DNA of 64,000 bases from Acidimicrobiales bacterium (lineage in GTDB: Bacteria; Actinomycetota; Acidimicrobiia; Acidimicrobiales; SZUA-35), in contig JAHDBV010000003.1 in NCBI GenBank assembly GCA_020630195.1, forward strand, positions 78,451-142,450, written 5' to 3'. The notes under the pieces are model-generated. The model had not been told where the DNA came from. It ran no database searches and saw only the letters and a program-made list of their open reading frames with translations. The translations under genes were made by a program, and so were the position numbers. Below are positions 26,170 to 35,745 of this stretch, piece by piece (the first letter of the stretch is position 1; each line of letters starts with the position of its first letter).

Positions 26170-27504
26170 ATGTATCTGGCGGAGCGCTCGAGGTCGGCGA
26201 CGGCCACCGTCGAGCCCGGCGACGCCACCGCCGGTTCCCCACGGGGCCGGCGGGTCCCGGTGGCCCTGCTCGCCCTCGGGCTCACCAGCTTCTTCACCGA
26301 CATCTCCTCCGAGATGGTGGCCGCCGCGCTACCGCTCTACCTGGCGGGCGAACTCGGGTTCACGGTCGCACTGCTCGGCGTGTTCGACGGCTTCCAGCGG
26401 GCGGCCGCCATCGCGGTCCGGCTCCTCGGTGGCCGCCTCGCCGACGGGCGACGGGGTCCGAAGCAGGTCGCCCTCGCCGGCTACGGCCTGTCGATGCTCA
26501 CCCGCTGGTTGCTCGTCCTCACCGCCGCCCTCGGCCCGGTGCTCGTGGCCACCGGCCTCGATCGGGTGGGGAAGGGATTGCGGAGCCCGGCCCGCGACGC
26601 CCTCATCTCCCGCAACACGGGCCGCCTGGGTCCGGCCGCGGCATTCGGGGTCCATCGGGCGTTCGACACCGCCGGCGCGCTGCTCGGTCCGATCCTCGTG
26701 TTCGCCTTCCTCTCGATCGCTCCCGGCCGGTTCGACACCGTGTGGTTGTTGAGTGGTCTCGCCGCCGTGGCCGGCCTGGTCTGGCTGGCCGCCTTCGTGC
26801 CGTCACCGACCATGTCGCCCGGAGCCGCCGCCACCGGACCGAGCGCACCGACGCTGTCCGCGTGGCGGATACTGCGGACGGACCCGGTCGCCCGGTCGCT
26901 CATGACGGTCGGTGTCGTGCTCGGCCTCGGCGCCGTCGGCGACCCGGTCGTGTTCATCGCCCTTCGGGAGACCGGTGCGGTGTCGCTCGCCGTCGTGCCG
27001 TTGCTGTTCGCCGCCTCGGCGCTCGTGTTCGTCGTGCTGGCCGTGCCGGTGGGGCGCCTCGCCGATCGGATCGGCCCGACCCGGGTGTATGTCGCCGGCC
27101 ACCTGCCGTTGCTCGCCGTCTACGGGGCGTTGTGGGTCGCGGCCGCGACCCCGGGAGGCGACCTCGTTCGACTCGACGGCCGGGGCGTCGCCCTCGCCGC
27201 CGTCGCCGTCGGGGCCCTCGGCCTGCACTACGCGGCGACCGACGGTGTCGGTGTCGCCGCCCTGGCGTCACGGCTCGACCCGGGGCTGCGGGGTCGGGCG
27301 ATCGCGGCCTTCACCTCGATGGTGCTGGCGGGTCGTCTCATCGCATCCGCCGGCTTCGGCCTGCTCTGGACCCGGGCGGGCGCCACCGTCGCCTGTGCCG
27401 TCGCCATGGCCGTCGTCCTCGCGGGCCTCGTGTGGGCCCGTCGGGCCCGCGGACTGTTCGTACCGACCACGCCCGGCAACCACCACGAGGAGGCCACGCC
27501 ATGA
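26170..27504 (+). CDS. MFS transporter
   Basis: A 444-residue carrier with about 12 transmembrane helices. FTDISSEMVAAALPLYL near the first helix and RVGKGLRSPARDALIS in the loop after helix four are signatures of an MFS subgroup often annotated as efflux permeases. The ATG at 26170 is preceded by GGGAGG, only three bases away, so spacing is short but usable. It overlaps the next gene by four bases (ATGA), suggesting the beta-propeller protein works with it. Confidence 0.8.
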   Translation: MYLAERSRSATATVEPGDATAGSPRGRRVPVALLALGLTSFFTDISSEMVAAALPLYLAGELGFTVALLGVFDGFQRAAAIAVRLLGGRLADGRRGPKQVALAGYGLSMLTRWLLVLTAALGPVLVATGLDRVGKGLRSPARDALISRNTGRLGPAAAFGVHRAFDTAGALLGPILVFAFLSIAPGRFDTVWLLSGLAAVAGLVWLAAFVPSPTMSPGAAATGPSAPTLSAWRILRTDPVARSLMTVGVVLGLGAVGDPVVFIALRETGAVSLAVVPLLFAASALVFVVLAVPVGRLADRIGPTRVYVAGHLPLLAVYGALWVAAATPGGDLVRLDGRGVALAAVAVGALGLHYAATDGVGVAALASRLDPGLRGRAIAAFTSMVLAGRLIASAGFGLLWTRAGATVACAVAMAVVLAGLVWARRARGLFVPTTPGNHHEEATP

Positions 27505-28619
27505 CCGACCCCGGCGTTCTGTCCGGACCGTCCCGACCGATGGTGCTCGGTGTGGGTCTGGTCCTCACCGTGCTGAGCGTCGTCGCTGGGGTGCTCGTCA
27601 TCGGCGCCGCCGACGACGCCGGACGAACCGGCGGTCCCGATGCCGTCGCACTGCCCGACACGGCCCTCGCCCCCGGCGTGCTCGCCTACGTCGACACCGA
27701 TCCGATCGATCCGGTGCCCACCCCGTCGGGTCTCGACCGGTTCATCACGGTGATCGACCGTCGCCCGGGCTCACCCACCTACGGCCGGGTCCAGGATCTG
27801 CGACCCTCGGGTGAACGGATCGACCACGACATCACGTGCGACCGCTATCACGAGCGCCGGCAGGTGGCCGTCTGTCTCGAGCTGGCCTCCGCGGTCACCG
27901 GGACCTCCGATGTGCACACCGTCACCCGCAGCGACGACGGGCTCGACGTGGTGGCGTCCCGTTCGATGGTGGGCACACCGAGTCGGGTCCGGGTGTCCCC
28001 CGACGGTCGCCGCTACGGCTTCACCACGTTCGTGGCCGGTCACGGCTACGGCGATCCCGGGTCGCTGTCGACCTTCACCGGGGTGTTCGACCACGACGAC
28101 AACCTGTGGCACATGGAGATGCTGCGGGTCTCGGGGCCCGACGGCACGCTCGACTCCCAGGCCAACAACTTCTGGGGTGCCAGCTGGAACCCGGCCGCCG
28201 ACGGGCTCGTGGTCACCATGACCGACGCATCGGACAACGACGGCGAGTTCCATCTGGTTCGCGTCGATCCCGACCGACTCACCGGCGAGGCCATTGGTCA
28301 CGGCGAGTGCCCCTCGTGGTCGCCCGACGGGTCGACGATCGTCGTGAAGGACCGGCTCGAACTCGACGACGGCTCCGCCGCGTGGCGGTTGGTCGCCATC
28401 GACGTGGCGACGGGGGAGCGGACCGTGCTCCCCGAGGCCCGCAGCGTCGACGATCAGGTCGAGTGGTACGACGATCACACCATCCTCTACGCCGTCGCCG
28501 CCGGTGGCTCCGCGCTCGAACCCCGCCGTGACCTCTATGCCCTCCGCGTCGACGACCCGATGGCCCGGCCCGTGCTCGTCGCCGCGGGCGCCGACTCCCC
28601 ATCCGCTCCGACGGACTGA
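27501..28619 (+). CDS. Membrane-anchored TolB/WD40-like beta-propeller protein
   Basis: A 372-residue protein with one N-terminal membrane anchor (about residues 14-36) and an extracytoplasmic domain. Repeated motifs such as RVSPDGRRYGFT, ASWNPAADGLVV and CPSWSPDGSTIVV are TolB/PD40 blades, about five to seven in all. Such propellers usually mediate protein contacts. It is translationally coupled to the MFS gene by an ATGA overlap. No catalytic residues are evident. Confidence 0.75.
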   Translation: MTDPGVLSGPSRPMVLGVGLVLTVLSVVAGVLVIGAADDAGRTGGPDAVALPDTALAPGVLAYVDTDPIDPVPTPSGLDRFITVIDRRPGSPTYGRVQDLRPSGERIDHDITCDRYHERRQVAVCLELASAVTGTSDVHTVTRSDDGLDVVASRSMVGTPSRVRVSPDGRRYGFTTFVAGHGYGDPGSLSTFTGVFDHDDNLWHMEMLRVSGPDGTLDSQANNFWGASWNPAADGLVVTMTDASDNDGEFHLVRVDPDRLTGEAIGHGECPSWSPDGSTIVVKDRLELDDGSAAWRLVAIDVATGERTVLPEARSVDDQVEWYDDHTILYAVAAGGSALEPRRDLYALRVDDPMARPVLVAAGADSPSAPTD

Positions 28620-28626
28620 GGTCTGC

Positions 28627-28632
28627 CACACT
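28627..28632 (+). promoter_or_regulatory. Possible leaderless -10 box of the GMC gene
   Basis: CACACT ends six bases before the ATG at 28639. It fits the A at position two and T at position six but not the first T, so it is weaker than most. Confidence 0.35.
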
Positions 28633-28638
28633 CGCCCC

Positions 28639-29715
28639 ATGCGTCGGACGGTCATCGTGGGTGCGGGGGTCGCGGGGCTCGCCGCGCTGGACCGTGTCGT
28701 GCGCGAGGCCGGCCCGCGGGATCGCATCACGCTCGTCGAACCCGGGCCACCCGAGCCCGGCCCACCGCCGCTCGTCGGCTTCCACCCGGCGCTCGATCGG
28801 CGCCTCGGCGCCCGGGTGCAACGCCCCGCCTCGGGGATCTGGCGTGGTGTCGGCGTCGGTGGCTCGGGGTCGGTCAACGGTGCGGTGCTGCAACGGCCGA
28901 CCGGGGCCGAGGCGCTCGTGCCCGGCGCCGACCGCGATGTCCTCGAGGCCGCCGTCGACCGGTGGTGGCAGGCACCGACCGTGGTCCGGCCCGTCGCCGG
29001 GGCGCTCGATCACCGTCTGGCGGCGGCCGGTGCCGAGGCCGTGCCGTTCCGCCTCGCCCTCGACCCGAGCACCGGGCGCCGGTGGCTGCCCGGCCTCGCC
29101 ACGCTCGACGACGAACGGGTCGACCTCGTGCGGACGACGATCCGGTGCCTCGACCACACCGACGGTGCCGTGATCGGTGTCGTCGACTCGGCCGGGACCC
29201 GACTGCCCGCCGACCGGGTGCTCCTCGCGGCTGGCGCGGCGGCGACGCCGCGGATCCTCGGCGCCTCGGGGTTGCTCGACGACGCCCCGTCGGGCCGCGT
29301 CCATCTCGGTCGGGTGCTCGATCTCGTCGACCACGGCCCCGTGCCACCCGTCGGTGCCATCACCTCGGCCTGGGTCGTGCCCGGGGGGCGGGCGCTGCTC
29401 GCCACCAGCCCCACCGGACCGTTCCTGGTGTGTTGGGCCGGCGACACCGTCGCCGCCGGCACCACCCCCGACGCGGCGGGCCTCGACGCCGTCACGGGTC
29501 ACGGTCTCGGACTGCTCGAGGCCGCCGGCATCGGCGTCCGGGACCCGGCGCCCCCGGCCGGCGGTGTGCATCATCTCGCCGCCACCGTCCCGCCCGACCC
29601 TCGACCGGTGCCGGGCTGCACGATCGTCGACACGAGCGTCTGGCACGACCTGCCGGTGGTGCCACCGATGCTGCTCGTCGCCGCGGCCGCCGAGGCGCTG
29701 GCCGGCGACACCTGA
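28639..29715 (+). CDS. Compact GMC-like FAD oxidoreductase
   Basis: A 358-residue flavoprotein. The N-terminus VIVGAGVAGLAAL is the FAD dinucleotide-binding fingerprint; GVGVGGSGSVNGAV corresponds to the GMC second signature region; LLAAGAAATPRIL is the typical GMC strand-helix. The C-terminal VDTSVWHDLP-VPPMLLVAAAAEALA matches the GMC end. At 358 residues it is much shorter than usual GMC enzymes (500 or more), mainly in the substrate domain. Some mycofactocin-associated GMC proteins are also reduced, but no mycofactocin genes are present here. Substrate is unknown. Confidence 0.7.
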   Translation: MRRTVIVGAGVAGLAALDRVVREAGPRDRITLVEPGPPEPGPPPLVGFHPALDRRLGARVQRPASGIWRGVGVGGSGSVNGAVLQRPTGAEALVPGADRDVLEAAVDRWWQAPTVVRPVAGALDHRLAAAGAEAVPFRLALDPSTGRRWLPGLATLDDERVDLVRTTIRCLDHTDGAVIGVVDSAGTRLPADRVLLAAGAAATPRILGASGLLDDAPSGRVHLGRVLDLVDHGPVPPVGAITSAWVVPGGRALLATSPTGPFLVCWAGDTVAAGTTPDAAGLDAVTGHGLGLLEAAGIGVRDPAPPAGGVHHLAATVPPDPRPVPGCTIVDTSVWHDLPVVPPMLLVAAAAEALAGDT

Positions 29716-29755
29716 CACACCACCCCGGGTTCGACGCCGTCCGCCCGGGGTCGGG

Positions 29756-29761
29756 GACACT
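29756..29761 (+). promoter_or_regulatory. Possible leaderless -10 box of the thioredoxin-fold gene
   Basis: GACACT ends six bases before the ATG at 29768. Confidence 0.35.
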
Positions 29762-29767
29762 GTCGGC

Positions 29768-30247
29768 ATGGCCCGCCCCCTCGTCGACGTCGATGCACTG
29801 CCCGCCGAGTGGCGGGACGCCGACGACCTCACCGTCGTCTTCCTCCGCCACAAGGGGTGCCTGTTCACACGGGAGCTCATCCAGGACCTGCGGGCCGAGG
29901 CCGAGCCGGATCAGCGCGTGGTGCTGGTGCACCAGAGCACCGAGGCCGAGTTCGATCGGACCCTCGCTCACCTGTGGCCGGCCGCCGAGCGGGTCTCCGA
30001 TCCCGACGCCCGTTGGTACGCCGCCGCCGGCGTCCGTCGTGGGGGCTGGCGGGAGATGTTCGGTTGGCGTTCGTGGCGGGCGGGTGTGCCCGCGTTCCTC
30101 CGCGGCAACCGGATCGGTTGGAAGGGCGCCGCCGACGGCTGGACGTTGCCCACCGCCATCCGACTCCGCGACGGCGCCGTGGTGGCCGAACACCGTGGCC
30201 GCCATGCCGGCGACCAACCCCGGCTCGCCGAACTGGCCGCCGCATGA
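29768..30247 (+). CDS. Thioredoxin-fold (AhpC/TSA_2, PRXL2-like) protein
   Basis: A 159-residue protein. VVFLRHKGCLFTREL places a single cysteine at the usual peroxiredoxin-like position; where relatives often have a second cysteine (C-x-x-C) this one has threonine, so a one-cysteine mechanism or none is expected. The remaining sequence follows the AhpC/TSA_2 fold: the VVLVHQSTEAEFDRTL helix, then LPTAIRLRDGAVV near the end. It is followed by the hydrolase-like gene with a four-base overlap, and probably shares a redox role with the GMC protein upstream. Confidence 0.65.
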   Translation: MARPLVDVDALPAEWRDADDLTVVFLRHKGCLFTRELIQDLRAEAEPDQRVVLVHQSTEAEFDRTLAHLWPAAERVSDPDARWYAAAGVRRGGWREMFGWRSWRAGVPAFLRGNRIGWKGAADGWTLPTAIRLRDGAVVAEHRGRHAGDQPRLAELAAA

Positions 30248-30999
30248 GCGCCGCCGCCCATCCCTCGACCATCACCGTCGTGGCCGTGCACGGCAACGGC
30301 GGGGGAGCGTTCCGGTTCTCGCTGCTTCCCGAGCGCCTGGCCGAGGGTGTCGCCCTGCACGCCGTCACGTTGCCGGGGTTCGAGGGTCGGCCCCTCGGCA
30401 CCACCGAACCGACCATGGCGACCTACACCGACGACCTGCTCGCCACACTCGACGGCATCGACGGGCAGACCGTGGTGCTCGGCCACGGCATCGGTGGCTC
30501 GATCGCGCTCGACGCCCTCTCCCGGCGGCCCGACGCCGCCGACGGGCTGATCCTCCACGCCATCGTCGGGGCCAACCTCGACGAACGGTGGTTTCCCCGG
30601 TTCATGGCCCGTCCGGCCGTGCGAGCGGGTGTGCAGCGGCTCATCTCGTCGCTCCCGGTCCGGCTCGTCGCCGGGCGACTCCTGTTCCGCTCCGCCCCGT
30701 CGGGATTCGCCGACCGCTTCCTCGCCGAGTACCGCCGGGCGGAGTCGTTCGGTCCGATGTTCGACCTCCTGACCGCCGAGTGGTTCGAGGGGCTCGCCGA
30801 GGTCCCGACGCCGACGATCGTGCTGTGGGGCCAGAAGGATCGCGTGCTCGACGTCGATCAGTTGGCCGTCATCGAGCGCCTGGTGCCGAACCGGCGCCGC
30901 CAGATCGAAGCCGGCTGGGGTCACTTCCCGATGGTCGACGACCCCGATGCCTATGCCCGGGTGCTGTCCGACCTCGCCATCGAACTCGTCGACCGTTGA
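30244..30999 (+). CDS. Alpha/beta-hydrolase-fold protein without the nucleophilic serine
   Basis: A 251-residue protein with the complete alpha/beta-hydrolase layout: the HGNGGG oxyanion loop (16-21), the strand and elbow VVLGHGIGGS (78-86), LWGQKDRVLD supplying an acid, and GWGHFPM supplying the histidine. At the nucleophile elbow the usual GHSxGG reads GHGIGG, with Gly82 in place of Ser. It therefore cannot work as a normal serine hydrolase. Cofactor-free dioxygenase-like, lyase or binding roles are possible. ATGA overlap with the preceding gene; the PEP-synthase-like gene begins four bases downstream. Confidence 0.75.
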   Translation: MSAAAHPSTITVVAVHGNGGGAFRFSLLPERLAEGVALHAVTLPGFEGRPLGTTEPTMATYTDDLLATLDGIDGQTVVLGHGIGGSIALDALSRRPDAADGLILHAIVGANLDERWFPRFMARPAVRAGVQRLISSLPVRLVAGRLLFRSAPSGFADRFLAEYRRAESFGPMFDLLTAEWFEGLAEVPTPTIVLWGQKDRVLDVDQLAVIERLVPNRRRQIEAGWGHFPMVDDPDAYARVLSDLAIELVDR

Positions 31000-31003
31000 C
31001 CCC

Positions 31004-33268
31004 GTGACCTCCTCGGCCGTGGTGCTCGCCCTCGGATCCGGACTGCCGAGCCCGGTCGGTCCGAAGGCCGCCAACCTCGATCGGGCCGTCGCCGTCGGGC
31101 TCGATGTTCCTCGCGGGTTCGTCGTGCTCGACGGGGCGGATCTCGCCGACCCCGGCGTCGCCCGCCAGGTCCGGGCCTCCGCCGCCGACCTCGGTGGTGC
31201 GGTGTCGGTGCGCTCGGCGTTCTCGGCCGAGGACGGCACGGGACGATCGATGGCGGGTGCGTTCCACACCGAGCTCGGCGTCGACCCCGATGCGGCGCCC
31301 GACGCCGTGCTCGATGCCGTCGCCCGGGTGCGGGCCTCGTGGGACGACGTGGCCGATCTCCGGGGCGTGGCGGGCCGCCGCGACGTGCTCGTGCAGCGCA
31401 TGGTTCCCGCCCTCGTCGCCGGGGTCGCGTTCTCCGAGCCCGGGCACGAGGACGACTGGATCGACGCCGCACCGGGTCTCGGTGACGCCGTCGTCGACGG
31501 CACCGATCGTGGTCGGTCGTCACGGTTGCCCCGCGTCGGCCGGGGTGAACGCCCCGACCCCCGCCTCGCCCCGTGGGAGGCCCGGCTCGCCGAGGTCTGC
31601 CGGGCGGTGCGGGCCGAGTTCGGTGACGAACCCTGGGATCTCGAGTGGGCGGACGACGGTCGCCGGTGCTGGCTGCTCCAGGTGCGTCCGATCACCGCGG
31701 CCATCCGCCGCAACGAGACCCTCACCCTCGCCAACCACAAGGAGATCCTGCCGGAGCTGCCCTCGACGTTGATGACGAGCCTCATCGTCGCCGCCGGGGA
31801 GGACCTGGTGGGCTTCTACGACGAGATCGACCCGACGCTTCCGATCCACCGACCCTTCGTCGAGGTCGTCCACGGCCGCCCGCTGCTCAATCTGACGATG
31901 CTCACCGACATGGTGCGGGCGCTCGGCCTGCCGACCCGCATGGTGACCGAGAGCTACGGCGGCGAACCCGACATCGACATCGGGCTCCGCCCGCGCCGGG
32001 TGGTGTCGAAGATCCCGACACTCCTCCGGCTCGCCGCGGCGCAGGCCGGCGCGCCCGGGCGGGCCGCCACCGTCGGCGCCGGGTTGCGGGAGCGGGCGTC
32101 GACCGCACGCGCCGAGGCGGCGGCGTCGGATCGGCCCTTCGGCGTCCTGCTCGAGGGGCTCCACGAGGTCTACGTCGGACTCGTGTCGGAGATGGGAGCG
32201 TTGGCCTCCGGCATGGCGCCGCCCACGACCGTCCTGCGCGGCCTCGGCACCCTCGATCTCCACCTCGCGGCGCAGCGCACCGCTGCCACCCGCATGCTCG
32301 ACGACCTCGGACCGATCCGCGCCGCACTCGACGCGTCGCCGACCGGTCGGCCCACGCTCGACGATCCCGAGGCCTGGCGTCGAGCCATCCTCGCCGATGC
32401 CGCCGCGTCGGCAGCCTGGCGGCGGTGGCTCGACGAGCACGGGCACCGGGGTGTGTTCGAGTCCGACATCGCCCGTCCCCGATTCGCCGAGGCGCCGGCC
32501 CCGATCCTGCGGGCACTCGCCGCCGATCCACTGCCGCCGACCGGCGCCGTGTCGATGCCCGATCGACTGCGTCGAGCCGTCACCGGCCCCGTCTGGTGGC
32601 CGGCGGCTCGCGCCGTGCACGCCCGCGAGCGTCTGCGTTCCGAGGCGATGGCGGCCTTCGCCGAGCTGCGCGCCGGCCTCGCCGATGCCGGCGGGCGAGC
32701 CGTCGCCGCCGGCCGCCTGCCCCATGTCGACGCCGTGTGGGACGCCACCGTCGACGAGCTCCACACCCTCGACGAGCCCGACGGTCGCCTCGACGGTTCG
32801 TGGTGGTCGGATCGCCGGGATGAACGCGCCCGGGACGAGGCGGTGGTCCTCGCCGATCAGTTCCGCCGGTTCGACTCCCCGACGGCCGTGGCCGACACCG
32901 GAGCGGGGATCTGGCGAGGCCTCGGACTGACCCGTGGTGCGGTGCGCGGTCGAGCTCTGCGAGCGGCGGAGCCCCCGGCTTCGTTGCCCGACGGGTTCGA
33001 CCCGGCCGACACCGTCCTCGTCGCCCGCAGCGTCGATGCCGGTTGGGTGCCGATCTTCTCCTCGGTCGCCGCGGTGGCGGTCGAGATCGGTGGTGATCTC
33101 TCCCACGGTTCGATCGTGCTGCGCGAACTCGGCCTGCCGGCCGTCACCAACCTCGGCGCCGTGGCCGGCGGTCTCGAGACCGGCGATCGGGTCGAGCTCG
33201 ACGCCGATCGGGCGACGCTGCGACGCCTCGACGGCCCGTCCGGGTCGGCCGTTTCCACCGCCGACTGA
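31004..33268 (+). CDS. PEP-synthase / rifampicin-phosphotransferase-like enzyme
   Basis: A 754-residue dikinase-family protein. Residues about 1-230 are the ATP-grasp half ([68 protein letters not shown]). The centre, about 250-650, is a helical region like the rifampicin-binding part of RPH enzymes. The C-terminus carries the swivelling phosphohistidine domain with [19 protein letters not shown], its histidine in the SHG motif. There is no C-terminal TIM barrel, so it is not a PEP synthase; phosphorylation of a small molecule via His is expected. The GTG start is four bases after the hydrolase gene. Confidence 0.8.
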   Translation: MTSSAVVLALGSGLPSPVGPKAANLDRAVAVGLDVPRGFVVLDGADLADPGVARQVRASAADLGGAVSVRSAFSAEDGTGRSMAGAFHTELGVDPDAAPDAVLDAVARVRASWDDVADLRGVAGRRDVLVQRMVPALVAGVAFSEPGHEDDWIDAAPGLGDAVVDGTDRGRSSRLPRVGRGERPDPRLAPWEARLAEVCRAVRAEFGDEPWDLEWADDGRRCWLLQVRPITAAIRRNETLTLANHKEILPELPSTLMTSLIVAAGEDLVGFYDEIDPTLPIHRPFVEVVHGRPLLNLTMLTDMVRALGLPTRMVTESYGGEPDIDIGLRPRRVVSKIPTLLRLAAAQAGAPGRAATVGAGLRERASTARAEAAASDRPFGVLLEGLHEVYVGLVSEMGALASGMAPPTTVLRGLGTLDLHLAAQRTAATRMLDDLGPIRAALDASPTGRPTLDDPEAWRRAILADAAASAAWRRWLDEHGHRGVFESDIARPRFAEAPAPILRALAADPLPPTGAVSMPDRLRRAVTGPVWWPAARAVHARERLRSEAMAAFAELRAGLADAGGRAVAAGRLPHVDAVWDATVDELHTLDEPDGRLDGSWWSDRRDERARDEAVVLADQFRRFDSPTAVADTGAGIWRGLGLTRGAVRGRALRAAEPPASLPDGFDPADTVLVARSVDAGWVPIFSSVAAVAVEIGGDLSHGSIVLRELGLPAVTNLGAVAGGLETGDRVELDADRATLRRLDGPSGSAVSTAD

Positions 33269-33296
33269 TCGGCGGCCCGGTGTCGCCGAGCGGTGC

Positions 33297-33302
33297 TACG
33301 TT
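33297..33302 (+). promoter_or_regulatory. Candidate -10 box of mscR (with leader)
   Basis: TACGTT lies 52 bases before the mscR ATG. Unlike most genes in the window mscR would have a leader, and it has a matching strong ribosome site. Confidence 0.35.
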
Positions 33303-33354
33303 GCCGCGTCGGGCGCCGATCGGCGGCGCCGCCACGATCGCAGGGGGAACCGGA

Positions 33355-34440
33355 ATGCCGCAGACCGTCAAGGGTGTCATCGCCATGGCCAAGGGGGAGC
33401 CGGTCACCGTGACCGACATCGTCATCCCCGACCCCATCGCCGGAGAGGCCGTCGTGGCCATCAAGGCCTGCGGCGTCTGCCACACCGACCTCCACTACCG
33501 GGAGGGCGGCATCAACGACGAGTTCCCGTTCCTCCTCGGCCACGAGGCCGCCGGTGTGGTCGAGTCGGTCGGTGAGGGTGTCACCGACGTCGCCGTCGGC
33601 GACTACGTGATCCTGAACTGGCGTGCCGTGTGTGGTCAGTGCCGCTCGTGTGCCAAGGGCAAGCCGCAGTACTGCTTCGCCACCCACAACGCGACGCAGA
33701 AGATGACGCTCACCGACGGCACCGAGCTGTCGCCGGCGCTCGGCATCGGGGCGTTCTGCGAGAAGACCCTCGTCGCCGCCGGCCAGTGCACGAAGGTCGA
33801 CGAAGCCGCCCCGCCGGAGGTCGCCGGCCTGCTCGGCTGCGGCGTGATGGCCGGGATCGGCGCCGCCATCAACACTGGTGAGGTCGGCCGGGGCGACACC
33901 GTCGCCGTGTTCGGCTGCGGCGGTGTCGGCAACGCCGCGCTCGAAGGTGCCCGCATCGCCGGCGCCCGCACGATCATCGCCGTCGACATCGACGACCAGA
34001 AGCTCGAGTGGGCCAAGGACTTCGGCGCCACCCACACCGTCAACTCCTCCGAGGTCGATGCCGTCGAGGCGATCCGGGAACTCACCGACGGCAACGGTGT
34101 CGACGTGGCCATCGAGGCCGTGGGCCTGCCGCAGACCTACGAGCAGGCGTTCTACGCCCGCGATCTCGCCGGCACCGTGGTGCTGGTCGGTGTGCCGAAC
34201 CCCGAGATGAAGGTCGAGCTCCCGTTCATCGAGATCTTCGGTCGTGGCGGCGCGTTGAAGTCGTCGTGGTACGGCGACTGCCTGCCCAGCCGGGACTTCC
34301 CGATGCTGATCGACCTGTTCCTCCAGGGCCGCCTGAACCTGGGTGGCTTCGTGTCGGAGACGATCGACCTCGATGCCGTCGAGGAGGCGTTCCACAAGAT
34401 GCACAAGGGCGAGGTGCTCCGCAGCGTCGTGACGCTGTGA
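33355..34440 (+). CDS. mscR: S-(hydroxymethyl)mycothiol dehydrogenase
   Basis: A 361-residue zinc-dependent medium-chain dehydrogenase for mycothiol-linked formaldehyde detoxification. It follows the mycobacterial MscR pattern closely: [19 protein letters not shown] with the catalytic zinc cysteine, GHEAAG, the structural zinc knuckle CGQCRSC-x7-[21 protein letters not shown], and the Rossmann motif [12 protein letters not shown]. The ending [16 protein letters not shown] is the family terminus. The ATG at 33355 is preceded by AGGGGGA. Its presence implies the cell makes mycothiol, which supports an actinobacterial host. Confidence 0.92.
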   Translation: MPQTVKGVIAMAKGEPVTVTDIVIPDPIAGEAVVAIKACGVCHTDLHYREGGINDEFPFLLGHEAAGVVESVGEGVTDVAVGDYVILNWRAVCGQCRSCAKGKPQYCFATHNATQKMTLTDGTELSPALGIGAFCEKTLVAAGQCTKVDEAAPPEVAGLLGCGVMAGIGAAINTGEVGRGDTVAVFGCGGVGNAALEGARIAGARTIIAVDIDDQKLEWAKDFGATHTVNSSEVDAVEAIRELTDGNGVDVAIEAVGLPQTYEQAFYARDLAGTVVLVGVPNPEMKVELPFIEIFGRGGALKSSWYGDCLPSRDFPMLIDLFLQGRLNLGGFVSETIDLDAVEEAFHKMHKGEVLRSVVTL

Positions 34441-34448
34441 TCCGCCAC

Positions 34449-34474
34449 GGCTCGGCGTGGTGACGCGCCGAGCC
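34449..34474. terminator. Bidirectional hairpin between mscR and the MFS gene
   Basis: GGCTCGGCG (34449-34457) and CGCCGAGCC (34466-34474) form a perfect 9-base-pair stem with an 8-base loop. It lies in the 41-base gap between two convergent stop codons. No T-run follows. Confidence 0.65.
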
Positions 34475-34481
34475 GTCGCCC

Positions 34482-35696
34482 TCAGGCGAAGCGGGCCCCG
34501 CTGCGGCGGGGCCACATCACCGCACCGAACAACAGGATGCTCGGGAGCACCACCGTGGCGATCGCCATGCCGACGTCGAAGGTGTCGGTGGCGGCGAGTG
34601 CTCCGATGACGAGCGGTGCGAACAGTCCCATCGCCCGGCTCCCGGCCGTGACGGCGCCCAGACCACCGGCGCCGCCGCCGGGCATCTGGGCGGCCTGGTC
34701 GTAGAGCGTCGGGAAGAAGGTGGCGACGCCGAGCCCGGTGGCGAAGAGCCCGGCGAGCACGGCTGCGGTGAGGTCGACGAGGGTGGAGGCCACCGCACCC
34801 ACCGAGGCGAGCACGATCGACAGTCGAGCGAGTCGGTCGTCGCCGATCCGGACGACCACGCTGTCGCCGGCGAAGCGGCCGACGGTCATGCCGAGCGTGT
34901 AGGCCACGTAGCCGAGCGCGCCGAGGGCGGCGGTGTTGCCGAGGTCGTCGATGAGCCGGAAGGCGGCCCAGTCGCTCGAGGTCTGCTCGGCGGCGAAGGC
35001 GCCACCGGATGCGGCTCCGATGAGGAGCAGCAGTCGCCAGCGGGGCCCGCTCCGGCGACCTCGACCGGAGGTCTCGGTCGTGGCGTCGTCGGGGTCCGGC
35101 TCGTCACCGCGCTCGTCGACCCGGAGGAGGTTCGCTCCGACACCGAGGATGGCGACCGCGAACAGTCCGGCGGCGATGAAGAGGTGAGTGCGCAGCGACA
35201 GCTCGGCCGCGGTGGCCTGGGTGGCGACGATGGCGCCGAGCACGGTGCCGAGGCTCCAGAGGCCGTGGAGGCGGTTCATGACGGGGGTGTGCCGGCGGGC
35301 GCTCAGCCAACTGCCCTGGAGGTTCATCGGGACGTCGACACAGACGTCGGCGGCCTGGATCCCGACGAGTCCGAGCAGCAGCAGGGGCACGCTGTCGGCG
35401 GCGCCGACGAGGGCGAGGGCGCCGACGAGGACGAGGCCGCCGCCGAGGATGAGGCGACGGGTGCCGAGGGCGGCGACGAGTGGGCCGACGGCGAACGAGG
35501 CCGCGATGCCGGCGAAGACGGCTGCGGCGAGGAGCAGCCCGAGTTGGTCGAGCGTCAGGTCGATCCGGTCGCGGATCTCGGGAAGGCGGGGGAGGAACGA
35601 GGCGACCACGGCGCCGTTGACGAAGAACTGCACGGCCACGGCCGAGAGCGCCCGCCGATCGGTCGGGGAGAGCGAAGATGTCGTGGTCCCGGTCAA
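34482..35696 (-). CDS. MFS transporter
   Basis: A 404-residue carrier with about 12 helices. FLPRLPEIRDRIDLTLDQLG after helix one and DVPMNLQGSWLSARR resemble the YbjJ/FucP-like MFS branch. It starts at TTG 35696: TAGCCT (35704-35709) lies exactly seven bases upstream, the usual leaderless spacing in this genome. Substrate is unknown. It diverges from the kinase gene at 35746, so the 49-base gap holds both -10 boxes. Confidence 0.8.
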   Translation of the reverse strand: MTGTTTSSLSPTDRRALSAVAVQFFVNGAVVASFLPRLPEIRDRIDLTLDQLGLLLAAAVFAGIAASFAVGPLVAALGTRRLILGGGLVLVGALALVGAADSVPLLLLGLVGIQAADVCVDVPMNLQGSWLSARRHTPVMNRLHGLWSLGTVLGAIVATQATAAELSLRTHLFIAAGLFAVAILGVGANLLRVDERGDEPDPDDATTETSGRGRRSGPRWRLLLLIGAASGGAFAAEQTSSDWAAFRLIDDLGNTAALGALGYVAYTLGMTVGRFAGDSVVVRIGDDRLARLSIVLASVGAVASTLVDLTAAVLAGLFATGLGVATFFPTLYDQAAQMPGGGAGGLGAVTAGSRAMGLFAPLVIGALAATDTFDVGMAIATVVLPSILLFGAVMWPRRSGARFA

Positions 35697-35703
35697 GCGC
35701 CCG

Positions 35704-35709
35704 AGGCTA
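35704..35709 (-). promoter_or_regulatory. Leaderless -10 box of the MFS gene (TTG start)
   Basis: TAGCCT on the minus strand, seven bases from the TTG codon at 35696. It supports use of a TTG start. Confidence 0.5.
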
Positions 35710-35733
35710 GCGATCCGCCGTGTGGGCCTCGCC

Positions 35734-35739
35734 TAGGTT
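35734..35739 (+). promoter_or_regulatory. Leaderless -10 box of the P-loop kinase gene
   Basis: TAGGTT ends six bases before the GTG at 35746. Confidence 0.55.
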
Positions 35740-35745
35740 CGTAGG

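Noticed and set aside
25056..27500. An in-frame N-terminal extension of about 815 codons to the beta-propeller protein
   Set aside because: It would run antisense to the LPxTG gene and out of frame through the MFS gene. The ATG at 27501 overlaps the MFS stop in the usual ATGA form.
31004..33268. Phosphoenolpyruvate synthase
   Set aside because: The C-terminal PEP/pyruvate-binding TIM barrel is absent. The order ATP-grasp, helical centre, phosphohistidine domain fits antibiotic or small-molecule phosphotransferases better.
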